DNA of 64,000 bases from Roseiflexus sp. RS-1. GTDB lineage: Bacteria > Chloroflexota > Chloroflexia > Chloroflexales > Roseiflexaceae. The DNA is taken from assembly GCF_000016665.1 (NCBI RefSeq), contig NC_009523.1, forward strand, positions 2,604,001-2,668,000. Reading direction: 5' to 3'. The translations under genes and the position numbers were made by a program. Below are positions 50,713 through 60,300 of this stretch, piece by piece. The notes under the pieces were generated by a model. It was given only the letters and a program-made list of their open reading frames with translations. It was not told the origin of the DNA and made no database searches. Each line of letters starts with the position of its first letter. Positions within the stretch are counted from its first letter, which is position 1.

Positions 50713-50721
50713 TGGTACAAT
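50713..50721 (+). promoter_or_regulatory. Extended -10 of the redoxin gene
   Basis: TGG followed by TACAAT, no good -35. The leader is about 90 bases and ends with a CAGGAGG site. Confidence 0.4.
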
Positions 50722-50818
50722 ACTATTCGGAAACCATTGCTGCGAAGGTTTATGTCGCTGCCGGGCGCCTCACGGCGCGCTGAGCGGTCTGTCTGTTGAT
50801 ATCTTCAGGAGGAGTGCC

Positions 50819-51382
50819 ATGCCCGCAACATCCGAAGCATCGACCGTGCTGAAGCCGGGTGCGACCGCGCCCGATTTTACGCTGACCGATACCGTTTCGG
50901 GGCGGCAGATGTCGCTGAGCGAACTGAAATCGTCGAAAGCGACGGTGGTCATGTTCATCTGCAATCACTGCCCATACGTCAAGCATGTCGATCAGGCGCT
51001 TGTTCGTCTGGCGAAGGACTACATGCCGCAGGGCGTGTCGTTCATCGCAATCAGTTCCAACGATCCCGTCCAGTACCCCGAAGATGCACCCGATAAGATG
51101 CGTGAAGAAGCGTTGCGCGTCGGCTACCCCTTCCCCTATCTCTTCGACGAAACCCAGGATGTCGCACGCGCATATGGCGCCGCCTGCACCCCCGACACCT
51201 TCATCTTCGACGGCGACCTGCGCCTGGCGTACCGTGGTCAACTGGATGACACCCGCCCGAACAGCGGCAGGGAAGCAACCGCAGCCGATGTGCGCGCAGC
51301 GCTCGATGCCATTCTGGCGGGTCAGCCGGTGAACCCCGTGCAGAAACCGAGTGTTGGTTGCAGTATTAAGTGGAAACGGTAG
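50819..51382 (+). CDS. Thioredoxin-like redoxin (AhpC/TSA type)
   Basis: A 187-residue cytoplasmic thioredoxin-fold protein. The active site is CNHCPYVKH (CxxC-type, with Cys at both ends), and the fold starts [20 protein letters not shown] ends the protein, a signature of this redoxin subgroup (CxxC and GCSIKWK). The family is associated with disulfide reduction and peroxide defence; the reductant is unknown. AGGAGG precedes the ATG. The YjbQ gene follows 20 bases later. Confidence 0.88.
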   Translation: MPATSEASTVLKPGATAPDFTLTDTVSGRQMSLSELKSSKATVVMFICNHCPYVKHVDQALVRLAKDYMPQGVSFIAISSNDPVQYPEDAPDKMREEALRVGYPFPYLFDETQDVARAYGAACTPDTFIFDGDLRLAYRGQLDDTRPNSGREATAADVRAALDAILAGQPVNPVQKPSVGCSIKWKR

Positions 51383-51402
51383 AACGACGGAGGCATGCGC
51401 CT

Positions 51403-51822
51403 ATGCGCTCATACCGTGAGGAACTCTGGTTCAACACACCAACCCGGGTTGCATTCGTGCGCATTACCGATCAGGTCGCTGCCGCAGTGCGCAAATCGGG
51501 GGTGCGCGAAGGATTGTGTCTGGTGAATGCCATGCACATTACTGCCAGCGTCTTCGTGAACGACAATGAATCGGGTTTGTGGCACGACTTCGAGCGCTGG
51601 CTGGAAAAACTCGCGCCGCACGCACCGGTGTCGCAGTATCGCCACAACGATACCGGCGAGGACAATGCCGATGCACATCTGAAGCGCACCATCATGGGGC
51701 GCGAGGTGGTGCTGGCGATCACCGACGGCAAACTCGACCTTGGACCGTGGGAAGAGGTGTTCTACGGCGAGTTCGACGGTCAACGGCGCAAGCGCGTGCT
51801 GATCAAAATCATTGGGGAGTAA
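51403..51822 (+). CDS. YjbQ/UPF0047 family protein
   Basis: A 139-residue protein: [68 protein letters not shown]. The HND and DAHLK histidines match the UPF0047 metal-binding site; some homologues have weak thiamine-phosphate synthase activity. The ATG is set by ACGGAGG nine bases before. A 12-bp terminator stem follows. Confidence 0.88.
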   Translation: MRSYREELWFNTPTRVAFVRITDQVAAAVRKSGVREGLCLVNAMHITASVFVNDNESGLWHDFERWLEKLAPHAPVSQYRHNDTGEDNADAHLKRTIMGREVVLAITDGKLDLGPWEEVFYGEFDGQRRKRVLIKIIGE

Positions 51823-51827
51823 ACATC

Positions 51828-51865
51828 GGGGAGGAGCGATATTGGTGGCAACGTCGCTCCTCCCC
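51828..51865. terminator. Bidirectional terminator between YjbQ and DUF1501
   Basis: GGGGAGGAGCGA (51828-51839) pairs perfectly with TCGCTCCTCCCC (51854-51865) across a 14-base loop. No T-run on either side. Confidence 0.6.
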
Positions 51866-51896
51866 CTCACCTGACACTACTGCGCTCCGTGACTGA

Positions 51897-53216
51897 TCAG
51901 CGGATCACGAGCGGCAGGTTCACCCGGTTTGGACGTTCGATCGTTTCGCCGGGGGAGTAGGCGAGTCCGAGCGGTGATCCGCGAAAGCCGGGAAAGACCT
52001 GATCGACCGTCTGAAGCGCACCGCGCTTGATCAGGACCTCTGCCAGCACTGTGCGATAATCGGTGGTGATCGCCAGATCCACGCCATTATCGAGTTGCTC
52101 GGTCGCCAGTCCGGGCCAGACGCCGTACATCTTCCCGCCGCGGATCCCCTCGCCAAGCACGAGCATGACATTGCCGTGCCCGTGATCGGTGCCGCCACTG
52201 CGGTTGGACTTGAGCCGCCGCCCGAATTCGCTCATAACCACCACCGTCAACCGATCATGGTACCGCCAGAGATCGTTGTAGAATGCGTACAACCCTTCTG
52301 CAAGCCCTGCAACCAGTTCGGGAAAAATCCATCCCTGCCCTTCGTGCGTATCCCACCCGCCATAATCGACCGTTGCAGCAAGCAGACCGACATCCATTTT
52401 GATCAGGCTTGCGACCGTGCGCAGGGCATTGCCGAGACTGGCGCCGCGCCCGCCCGGATATCTGACCCCTATCTCCGGCGTGTAGGGAATGACCCTGCCC
52501 TGCGAGTCACGCGGCAGACGCTCGTTGATCCTGGCAATCGTCGTCAGCGTGGTGCGGCCCGCCTGCTGGACGGGCGAATCGCCAGAGTAGAACGCATCGA
52601 GCGCCTGGTTGAGTTGTGAGCGATAACGCCACGAGTTCCAGCTCAGGCTAAATGAAGCCGGATCGGTCAGCGCAGCAGCGCCGTTGAAGCCGACCATCGA
52701 GAACGGCACGCGTGTTCCGGCTGCAACTGCCGGAAGATAGCCACTGGCGCTGATACTGTTCAGATAGCGGGCAAGCCAGCCATTCGCCGGTACGCCACTC
52801 TCTGGAATCCCGCCTTCCATGTAGTCCATCGCTTCAAAGTGGCTGCGTGTGCCATTTCTCAGACCACATGCGTGGACAATTGCCAGTGAGCGGTTGATGT
52901 ACAGCGACTGAAGCAGCGTGGCACGCGGGTGCAGGCGAAAATCTGCGCCAGGAATGGTGTTGCTTAGCAACAGTCCGGCGTTCTGCCCGCTTTCTTCGAC
53001 CCGCAGTTCGCCGCGCGCTCCCTTGTAGAATGGGTCATTCACCGGCGCGACGAGGCTCAGACCGTCGCAACCGCCGCGCAGGAACACCACAACCAGAATA
53101 TCGCGGCGGGTGGTATCGCCGGGTTGGGCAAACGCAAGCCCGCGAACCGCGCCACCGGTCATTGCTGCAATCGCAGCGCTGCACCCAACGATGAAGGTAC
53201 GTCGTGAAACAGTCAT
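51897..53216 (-). CDS. DUF1501 protein, Tat-exported
   Basis: A 439-residue protein. Twin-arginine motif SRRTFIVG in the signal region (4-30). DUF1501 features: VVFLRGGCDGLSLVAPVND, GGWDTHEGQG, MSEFGRRLKSNRSGGTDHGHGNVMLVLG. The fold is related to alkaline-phosphatase/sulfatase proteins, with His/Asp residues in GGTDHGHG. It nearly always pairs with DUF1800, as here (eight bases apart). Activity unknown; the pair is exported in folded form. Confidence 0.9.
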   Translation of the reverse strand: MTVSRRTFIVGCSAAIAAMTGGAVRGLAFAQPGDTTRRDILVVVFLRGGCDGLSLVAPVNDPFYKGARGELRVEESGQNAGLLLSNTIPGADFRLHPRATLLQSLYINRSLAIVHACGLRNGTRSHFEAMDYMEGGIPESGVPANGWLARYLNSISASGYLPAVAAGTRVPFSMVGFNGAAALTDPASFSLSWNSWRYRSQLNQALDAFYSGDSPVQQAGRTTLTTIARINERLPRDSQGRVIPYTPEIGVRYPGGRGASLGNALRTVASLIKMDVGLLAATVDYGGWDTHEGQGWIFPELVAGLAEGLYAFYNDLWRYHDRLTVVVMSEFGRRLKSNRSGGTDHGHGNVMLVLGEGIRGGKMYGVWPGLATEQLDNGVDLAITTDYRTVLAEVLIKRGALQTVDQVFPGFRGSPLGLAYSPGETIERPNRVNLPLVIR

Positions 53217-53224
53217 AGTCTCCT

Positions 53225-54922
53225 CTAGCGCAGTTGAAACTCAGGCGTCATCGCAATCAACGTCACAACACTCTTGATGCGGTCGACAATCTCGTCGGTG
53301 CTGCCGGTCGGCGGGGCGTCCGCCGAACCGTTCTGGCGCATCAGGTCGATCAGGCGATTCATGGTTGATGTTGGAGGTGGCACAGCCAGCAGACGCCCGA
53401 CCCAGAACTCCACGATCTGCCGTGCCGTCAAGCCTGGTGGCGTCTGCCCTGGCAGATCGAACGTTGCAGCCTTGAGCCAGGTGCTCTGCAACTGGTTGAT
53501 GATATTCCAGCGCCGGAGCATGCCATTCGTGCTCAGCCACGCCGCGCTCTCCTCCGGGTGTCCGGTTGGCGGTCCCCAGTTGAACATCCGATACCCCATC
53601 TCCTGCAACTGCCAGAAGAGATCGCGGTTGGGCGTGACCTCCGCATTCGTGGCACGCAGGAATGAAACCACCACTTCAAACGGTCGTTTCACCTTTCTGC
53701 CGAACGTGCTGGCGAATTCGTCCGACAGGAGGAGCGCGCGAACGGTTCTGGCGATCTGATCGGGTGCGTCCTTGTTGGTGAGCCAGATGTTCGCCAGCGT
53801 GTTCACCAGCGAGGCGGGCGGATCGTCGGCGAGCAGGCGACGGCAGAGTTTGCGGCAGATGTATCGCGCCGTGCCGGGATGCTGGCTGACCAGGCGAATC
53901 ACATCCTCGCCGTCCGCAAGTGGCGGTCGGTTGGGGTCGATCTCAAAAGCCAGCACTCTCTTTTGTGCGTTGTCGTGCCAGAGATCGACATACGCAAACT
54001 CACCCGTATCCGGCAGACGCAGACTGCCGCTGATCGTCTGACCGTGGGCAATCGTCCATCCGGTAAATGCACGCGCCGCCTCGTACACATCCTGATCGAT
54101 GTAGCCGATCGGATTTCCTTCAAGCGCGCCGGGAACATCGCGCCAGCGGTTGTACAGGTGGTTGAGATAGTTCTCCTGCCCCAGCGTATGCAACTCGAAC
54201 AGTTCGCGGGCATAATTCTCATTCGCTGGACCGTCGCGGCTGAAGGCGTTATCAAGGTAGAACCCCATGGCGATGCTTTTCGCCACATCCCGCACCATGT
54301 TCCGAAAATTGCCCAGACAGTGCCGCCGGATGACATCACGGTCGTACAGGGGCCAGGTTGCGCTAATGCGGGTGTCAGAGTAGGCATCGACATTGAAGTG
54401 GTTGTGCCAGAACTCGACCAGCACCTCACGCAGCTGCCATTTGCTGTAGACGGCGCGGATCAGCGTGGCAGCGCGCACCTCCTCAACGGGACGGATGCGC
54501 TCCTGATAAGCTGGATGCTTTGTGAGGGGCCAGAGTTGTGCCAGTCCCCAGTTTTCGATGATCGTGCGCAGCGAGCGCATTTCATCGACTGCCGGATAGC
54601 CCATGCCAGCGTCGTACTGGATGCGCAGACGTGCACTGACAAGTTTCGATGCACATAGCGCATCGTCCGCATCGTTGGGGTTGAGTTGTTCATCAACATA
54701 TGCGGTCAATCCCATCTGTTGGACACGCGCGACATCGCCGGGTCGAGGTCCGTACGCCATTCGGTTGAGCGCGATCAGTTCGATGGGAGGGTTTGCCGCT
54801 GGATCTGCCTGCGAATGTGTCCGAAAGGTGATGCTGCTGGTGTGTTTTCCGGGAAAATCAACTATCCCTGCGCCTGCCATGGTTGCGCTGGCGCCAAGGA
54901 AGCGACGCCGTGAAAACGTCAT
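53225..54922 (-). CDS. DUF1800 protein, Tat-exported
   Basis: A 565-residue protein. Tat motif FSRRRFLGASATM at the N-terminus. DUF1800 signatures: LNRMAYGPRPGD, WLAQLWPLTKHP..., EFWHNHFNVD, NENYARELFELHTLG, ARAFTGWTIA, and HHDNAQKR-like WHDNAQKRVLAFE. Good GAAGGAG site before the ATG. It forms an operon with DUF1501, which follows. The biological role is unestablished. Confidence 0.9.
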   Translation of the reverse strand: MTFSRRRFLGASATMAGAGIVDFPGKHTSSITFRTHSQADPAANPPIELIALNRMAYGPRPGDVARVQQMGLTAYVDEQLNPNDADDALCASKLVSARLRIQYDAGMGYPAVDEMRSLRTIIENWGLAQLWPLTKHPAYQERIRPVEEVRAATLIRAVYSKWQLREVLVEFWHNHFNVDAYSDTRISATWPLYDRDVIRRHCLGNFRNMVRDVAKSIAMGFYLDNAFSRDGPANENYARELFELHTLGQENYLNHLYNRWRDVPGALEGNPIGYIDQDVYEAARAFTGWTIAHGQTISGSLRLPDTGEFAYVDLWHDNAQKRVLAFEIDPNRPPLADGEDVIRLVSQHPGTARYICRKLCRRLLADDPPASLVNTLANIWLTNKDAPDQIARTVRALLLSDEFASTFGRKVKRPFEVVVSFLRATNAEVTPNRDLFWQLQEMGYRMFNWGPPTGHPEESAAWLSTNGMLRRWNIINQLQSTWLKAATFDLPGQTPPGLTARQIVEFWVGRLLAVPPPTSTMNRLIDLMRQNGSADAPPTGSTDEIVDRIKSVVTLIAMTPEFQLR

Positions 54923-55349
54923 AGCGTGTCTTCTCCTTCACCGTTTGCGTTGATGTAAAACTGGTACGTTATCGAATGCACGCACGCCGGGACAGATCGA
55001 GCGAGATCCCATCCGGTCGTAACAGTGGCGATACTTAGTGTAAGGTACGACTCGTGCAGCGTGGATTACAGATGTATCACAAGGTAGCATAGTGCTTGTG
55101 ATGCCTCAAGAACCCACCAGGCCTATTCGATTGTGTGCTATGCTCATGCTGTATGAAGAACATGGATGCCTGCTGTTTGAATCGCCCATTCGATGACCTT
55201 CGTTAGCCCCGTGGCACAAGGTCGAGCACTGGTTCATATTTTCAATCTTCATAACGCGGTCGTTTTCCGTGCCTGTGCTATAATCGTCACTGTTTCCTGT
55301 CAGTAGTCCATTGTGTTCAACAATGCAAACGCGCGAAGGAGGGCGGGTC
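54923..55349. other. Intergenic region upstream of the STAS gene
   Basis: A 427-base gap between divergent transcripts. Its only clear element is an extended -10 on the plus strand at 55276-55284 (TGC plus TATAAT), about 65 bases ahead of the STAS ATG. No gene is supported. Confidence 0.45.
55276..55284 (+). promoter_or_regulatory. Extended -10 promoter of the STAS/SpoIIE operon
   Basis: TGC followed directly by TATAAT; a -35 is not apparent. The leader contains GAAGGAGGG before the first ATG. Confidence 0.5.
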
Positions 55350-55700
55350 ATGGAGATCACGCACAAACGGCTCAACCGTGTCGATCTGCTGACGATCAAG
55401 GGACGACTCGATGCGATGAATGCGCCGCAACTCAAGCAGAAGTTCGAAGAACTGTTCGACCAGAATCGCTATCGAATCGTGCTCGATCTCGCCGGGCTTG
55501 AATATGTGGCCAGCCCCGGGCTGCGCGTGTTGATCGAGGCGCGCAAGCGAGCGCGTGACTGGAAACTGACCGACCTGGAAGGGGGCGATGTGCGGATTGC
55601 CAACCTGCCGCCACGGATTAAGGAGGTCTTCGATCTGACCGGCTTTACCTCGCTGTTCGAGATCTATCCCGACACTGTCGAAGCAGTCGGCTCCTTCTGA
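55350..55700 (+). CDS. STAS-domain anti-sigma-factor antagonist
   Basis: A 116-residue single STAS domain like RsbV/SpoIIAA: VDLLTIKGRLDAMNAPQLKQKFEEL, RIVLDLAGLEYVASPGLRVLIEARK. The Ser in ASPGL is in the place where RsbW-type kinases phosphorylate (usually DSSGL). GAAGGAGGG is a strong ribosome site. First gene of a three-gene partner-switching cluster. Confidence 0.9.
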   Translation: MEITHKRLNRVDLLTIKGRLDAMNAPQLKQKFEELFDQNRYRIVLDLAGLEYVASPGLRVLIEARKRARDWKLTDLEGGDVRIANLPPRIKEVFDLTGFTSLFEIYPDTVEAVGSF

Positions 55701-55806
55701 AAACAGACCGACGTCAGCAGCGCTGCACATGCTGCTCATGTCGCCCGATCCGGCTCTGGCGCCTGTTCGACGCGCGTCGATTGCGCGTAACGCCTGATGA
55801 CTGGCG

Positions 55807-56559
55807 ATGCCAATGAAATCTCTGACAGTCCCGGCCACTCTCGAATCTCTGGCGCAGATCAGCGCTTTTGTCAACGAGGCGTCTCAATGCGCCGGTCTTG
55901 ACGATCATACCGCCTGGCAGGTCGAACTGGCGGTGGATGAGGCGGCGACGAACATTATTCAGCATGGGTATGCCCCCGATCATCCGGGAATCATCGAACT
56001 GACGTGGCGGATCGAGGACGGTCGCCTGGTCATTACGCTGCGCGACTACGGACGACGTTTCAACCCGGATGATGTTCCGCCGCCCGATGTGTCATCGCCG
56101 CTGGAAGAACGTCAGCCAGGCGGTCTGGGACTGTACCTGATGAATCGGTTGATGGATCAGGTGCGATTCGACTTCGACGATACCAACGGGAACCTCCTGA
56201 CCATGGTGAAGTATATTATTCAACCGCGTGTCAGCGTCGAGGTGCGAGAGTTTTGCCTGAGCGGCAGGCTCGACGCGGTTGGAGCAGCGTCGGCGCTCGC
56301 ACCGGTCCATCAGGCGATCGCCGATGGCGCTGCATATGTCTTGATCGATTTCGGCAATGTCACATTCCTCAGCAGCACGGCGCTGCGTTCGCTCTTGCTA
56401 GCACGGAAAGACCTGCTGGAGCGTAACGGTGAACTGCGTCTCTGCAATCTGCGCCCGCAGGTGCGCGAAGTGTTTGAATTGACCGGTTTTACTCAGGTGT
56501 TTGCCATTCATTCCTCGCGCGCCGAAGCGCTGGCGGCATTCGGTCAGGAACACGTGTGA
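55807..56559 (+). CDS. HATPase (RsbW-like) fused to a STAS domain
   Basis: A 250-residue fusion. Residues 1-140 are a GHKL/HATPase anti-sigma kinase domain: VDEAATNIIQHGY (N-box), DYGRRFNPDD (G1), and GGLGLYLMNRLMD (G2). Residues 145-250 are a STAS domain with VLIDFGNVTFLSSTALRSLLL, having a target Ser in SSTAL. Kinase and substrate-like domains are normally separate. Start is ATG at 55807 or 55813. It overlaps the next gene by four bases. Confidence 0.88.
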   Translation: MPMKSLTVPATLESLAQISAFVNEASQCAGLDDHTAWQVELAVDEAATNIIQHGYAPDHPGIIELTWRIEDGRLVITLRDYGRRFNPDDVPPPDVSSPLEERQPGGLGLYLMNRLMDQVRFDFDDTNGNLLTMVKYIIQPRVSVEVREFCLSGRLDAVGAASALAPVHQAIADGAAYVLIDFGNVTFLSSTALRSLLLARKDLLERNGELRLCNLRPQVREVFELTGFTQVFAIHSSRAEALAAFGQEHV

Positions 56560-59500
56560 ATCGTGAGCGGCAGCTCATTCTTTACTGTCTGGTCGTGGGC
56601 GTAGCTGGCTGGACTGCGCTCATCCTCAGCAACCCTGGTGTTGCGTCCTGGGGTGTACTTGCGTTGTTCGTCGTTCTGGCATTGCTGATCGAAGCAGCAG
56701 CATTTCGGGTTCCGCCAGCCGATCCACACAGTCTGACCGGCATCGTCATTCTGGCTGCGGCGCTGGCGCTTGGTCCTGCTGACGGGGCGCTGGTCGCTGC
56801 GGTGGCAGGTTTGATCTTCGGCGTGTTGCTGCCGTTGATCTATCGCCGTCCACGCACCTTCTACCTGCTGGCGGCGCGTCCGCTCCTGCGCAGCGGCGTG
56901 CGCGCTGGCGCGGTTCTAGCAGGCGGAGCGCTGGCGTGGCTCCTTGCCGATGATACACCCGGCGAGGCGCTGTCGCTCATGGCGCTGATCCTGTGCTATC
57001 CAACGCTCATTCAACTGAATCGCGCCGTCCGTGAATACATTCAGGGCGGCTCGACCGGCGTCCTGACATGGTGGCAGTCATCCTGGATGCCCGTCCTGGC
57101 GGCGGAAATTGCGCCGTTGCCGCTGGCGGCGCTCTTCGCCGCCATTTACACCCGCCTGGGGATCGGCTACTTCGTGTTTGCAGCAGCCGGGTTGTTTGCT
57201 GCCAGCATTGCCGTGCGCCAGGCGGCGATGAACCTGCGCAACCAGGGCGCTTCCATCCGTGAGTTGGGGTTGCTGAACGAAGCCAGTCGCGAGATTATCC
57301 GCGCTGAACTCGATGTCGATGCGCTGAGCGAATTGATCTACCGCGCCGCCAGCAAAGTCGTCGATACGTCTTCGTTTCACCTGGGGCTGTTCGATCCGGA
57401 GAGCGACCGTTATACGCTGGTCGTGCGTGTGCAGGATCGGGTGCGCCTGCCGCCGCTCACGGTCGATCTGCCGAGCGGCGATGGGCTGGTCGGCTGGATG
57501 CGCCAGACCGGGCGCTCGTTGCTGGTGGAGGACTTCGCCACTGAGATGGATCGCTTGCCGGCACGTCCACGCTATCAGAGTGAACGACCGCCGCGCTCCG
57601 GCATCTATGTGCCGTTGCTCGATGGCGGCAGGGTGATCGGGACGATCTCGATCCAGAGTTACCAGCCCTACGCTTTCGATGCCGATGATCTGCGCATGCT
57701 GTCGCTGCTGGCGGATCAGGCGGCAGTCGCAATTTCAAAGGCGCGCGCCTTTGCCGCCGCCAACGAACGTGCGGTGCAACTCCAGGCGATCCAGGACGTC
57801 AGTGAGCGCATCACTGCGATCCTCGAACTGGACCAACTCCTCTCTTCCGTCGTTCGCCTGATCCGTGAGCGCTTCGGATACCATACGGTTCACATTTTCC
57901 TTATCGGTGAAGATGGACGGCTGCACTTCGGCGCCAGCACCGTTGAGGGACAGTCGCTCGAACGCCTGCGGCGGATGGTGCTGCAACCGGGCGAGGGCAT
58001 CGTTGGCAGTGTGGCGTTGACCGGTCAACCGGCTCTGGTGAATGATGTGCGCACCGATCCACGTTACATCAGCGACGACTCAAGCACCCGCGCTGAACTT
58101 GCGGTACCGCTGCGCTATGCCGAAAAGGTCATCGGCGTGCTCGATATTCAAAGCGCCGAGGCGGGGCGCTTCCAGCGCAGCGACCTGTTCGTCACCCGAA
58201 CGCTGGCGGATCAGGTGGCGGTTGCGGTGGAGCGTGCGCGCGCATTCCAGGCGCAGCGCGAAGAAGCCTGGACACTGAATGCGCTGTTGCAGGTTGCCGA
58301 AAACCTGTCACGCGCAACATCGCTCGATGTGCTGCTGCCAGCAGTGGTGCGCCTGCCGCCGCTGCTCCTCGGATGCGTCCGCTGTACCTGCCTGATCTGG
58401 GACCGACAGGCGGCTTCGTTTACGCCACTTGCCGCGTATGGCTTGAGTCCTGCCGATCGCGCGACATTCGTCGGATGCCCGATTGCCGAACGGGATGCAC
58501 CGCTGCTGGCGGAAGTGGTGCGCACGGTTGCGCCGCTGGCGCTCGACTCTGCCAGGGGGCACGGGCATCTCTGCGCGCCGATTATCGAACGTTTCGGCAG
58601 TGCGTCGCTGCTGGCAACGCCGCTCTGGACGCGCGGCGCTGCCCTGGGAGTGCTGGTGATCGACTATGGACCGGCAGAACACCGTTTCACCGCGCGCGAC
58701 CTGATCCTGGCAAATGGGTTTGCCTCACAGATCGCCGGAGCGCTCGAAAGCGCACTGCTGGCGCAGGAGGCAGCACAGGCGGCGCGGCTGGAAGAAGAAC
58801 TGCGCGTTGCCCGCGATATTCAGCGCACCCTGCTGCCGTCGCGCGCGCCCAACCTGCCCGGCTGGGAAACGGCTGCCGACTGGCGCTCGGCGCGCATGGT
58901 CGGCGGAGATTTTTTCGATTACTGGTACCTTCCGCCTCCACAAGAACCATACGATGGCGGTGGTCGATCCGGCATCCGCACCACACCGGACCATAACGGC
59001 GCCGTCTGTCAACCGCTCGGTTTTGTGATTGCTGATGTCAGTGATAAAGGCGTGCCGGCGGCGTTGTTCATGGCACTGGCGCGCAGTCTGGTGCGCGCCG
59101 CAGCGCTCGACGGATCGTCGCCTGCGGCGGCGCTTACCCGCGCCAATCGCTGGATTACGCGCGACACCGAAGCTGGCATGTTTGTGACCGTTTTCTACGG
59201 CGTGCTCGAACCGCACACCGGACGCCTGCGCTACTGTTGCGCCGGGCACAACCCGCCGCTGCTGTTCCGCGCCGACGGCGGCGTCATCCCCTTGCAGACG
59301 CCGGGGATTGCGCTTGGCGTGCTCGAAGAAGTTGCATTGACTGAAGACGATGTGTCGATGAGCGATGGCGACGTGCTGGTATGCTATACCGATGGCGTCA
59401 CTGAAGCGATCAATGCCGCCGAAGAACCTTTCGGCGTCGAACGACTGATTGAGAAGGTCGCCGCCGTGCGCACCGGCAGCGCTGCCGCCATCCTTGACGC

Positions 59501-59609
59501 CATTAACGACGCCCTCGGTCGCCACGCCGAGGGAGCGCTCTACGACGATGTCACCCTGGTCATCATCAAACGTGTGGCGGCGCCGTTGAGTGTTGACACG
59601 ATGCCCTGA
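56556..59609 (+). CDS. Membrane GAF-SpoIIE (PP2C) phosphatase
   Basis: A 1017-residue sensor phosphatase. The N-terminal membrane domain (5-225) has several hydrophobic segments. Then three GAF-like domains (about 235-400, 415-565, 580-745) and a coiled linker (EEAAQAARLEEELRVARDIQRTLLP) leading to SpoIIE/PP2C (790-1010) with MVGGDFFDYW and VIADVSDKGVPAALFMALARS, and later YTDGVTEA; metal-binding Asp residues are intact. It would dephosphorylate the STAS proteins upstream. GTG start in a GTGA overlap. Confidence 0.9.
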   Translation: MNRERQLILYCLVVGVAGWTALILSNPGVASWGVLALFVVLALLIEAAAFRVPPADPHSLTGIVILAAALALGPADGALVAAVAGLIFGVLLPLIYRRPRTFYLLAARPLLRSGVRAGAVLAGGALAWLLADDTPGEALSLMALILCYPTLIQLNRAVREYIQGGSTGVLTWWQSSWMPVLAAEIAPLPLAALFAAIYTRLGIGYFVFAAAGLFAASIAVRQAAMNLRNQGASIRELGLLNEASREIIRAELDVDALSELIYRAASKVVDTSSFHLGLFDPESDRYTLVVRVQDRVRLPPLTVDLPSGDGLVGWMRQTGRSLLVEDFATEMDRLPARPRYQSERPPRSGIYVPLLDGGRVIGTISIQSYQPYAFDADDLRMLSLLADQAAVAISKARAFAAANERAVQLQAIQDVSERITAILELDQLLSSVVRLIRERFGYHTVHIFLIGEDGRLHFGASTVEGQSLERLRRMVLQPGEGIVGSVALTGQPALVNDVRTDPRYISDDSSTRAELAVPLRYAEKVIGVLDIQSAEAGRFQRSDLFVTRTLADQVAVAVERARAFQAQREEAWTLNALLQVAENLSRATSLDVLLPAVVRLPPLLLGCVRCTCLIWDRQAASFTPLAAYGLSPADRATFVGCPIAERDAPLLAEVVRTVAPLALDSARGHGHLCAPIIERFGSASLLATPLWTRGAALGVLVIDYGPAEHRFTARDLILANGFASQIAGALESALLAQEAAQAARLEEELRVARDIQRTLLPSRAPNLPGWETAADWRSARMVGGDFFDYWYLPPPQEPYDGGGRSGIRTTPDHNGAVCQPLGFVIADVSDKGVPAALFMALARSLVRAAALDGSSPAAALTRANRWITRDTEAGMFVTVFYGVLEPHTGRLRYCCAGHNPPLLFRADGGVIPLQTPGIALGVLEEVALTEDDVSMSDGDVLVCYTDGVTEAINAAEEPFGVERLIEKVAAVRTGSAAAILDAINDALGRHAEGALYDDVTLVIIKRVAAPLSVDTMP

Positions 59610-59625
59610 CGCAGTGTGTTATAAT
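59593..59625 (+). promoter_or_regulatory. Possible promoter of the PhaR-like gene
   Basis: TTGACA (59593-59598) and TATAAT (59620-59625) both match consensus, but the 21-base spacing is long. It lies in the end of the phosphatase gene. Confidence 0.4.
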
Positions 59626-59651
59626 AGGTATGTGTGATCTGGAGAGCATGC

Positions 59652-60161
59652 ATGCAAACCATCAAAAAGTACGCCAATCGCAAACTGTACCACATCGATC
59701 GCAAACAGTACATTACCCTCGAAGGCATTGCTGCACTGGTTCAGGCAGGCGAGCAGGTACGGGTGGTGGACAATGAAACCGGTGAAGATATTACTGCACA
59801 GATCCTGGCGCAGGTTGCACTCCAGACACGCGGCGATCAGGGGCGATTGCCAACCTCGTTGCTGACCAGCCTGATCCGCGCTGGCGAAGGGACGTTGAGC
59901 GGGCTGCAACGCTCGCTCCTGGGGGTATTTGGAGGCGCCGGATTCGTCAATGCCGAGATCGAACGCCGTCTGGCGCATCTCCGCGATACGGGCAAACTCA
60001 ACGATCAAGAGGTTCAGCGATTACGCACGTTGCTGGTGGACGAGTACCAGTCAACAACGGCGCCCGATCTCCCCAGCAAGAGCGACATTGATCGGCTTCA
60101 CGAACAGGTCGATGAACTGACCCGACTCGTTGAGCAACTCCTGGCACAACGGAAGCAGTAA
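59652..60161 (+). CDS. PhaR-type polyhydroxyalkanoate regulator
   Basis: A 169-residue protein. The N-terminal PHB_acc_N DNA-binding domain is clear: IKKYANRKLYHIDRKQYITLEGIAALVQAGEQVRVVDNETGEDIT. The second half (60-169) is a long helix region probably binding granules or other partners. Chloroflexi with photoheterotrophic growth store PHA, so the role is plausible; no pha genes are adjacent. ATG used just before the conserved domain. Confidence 0.85.
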   Translation: MQTIKKYANRKLYHIDRKQYITLEGIAALVQAGEQVRVVDNETGEDITAQILAQVALQTRGDQGRLPTSLLTSLIRAGEGTLSGLQRSLLGVFGGAGFVNAEIERRLAHLRDTGKLNDQEVQRLRTLLVDEYQSTTAPDLPSKSDIDRLHEQVDELTRLVEQLLAQRKQ

Positions 60162-60300
60162 GCGTTCTACCTGACATCCGCTTGCTACAGGCTCTGCAAC
60201 CGGCAGAGAGGGTGGGTGATTTTCGGATGGACGTCGGTTCCCAGGACTGATACATGTGAACTACCACGCGGTCGTTGCCGCCGCATATAGAGGAGTACAT

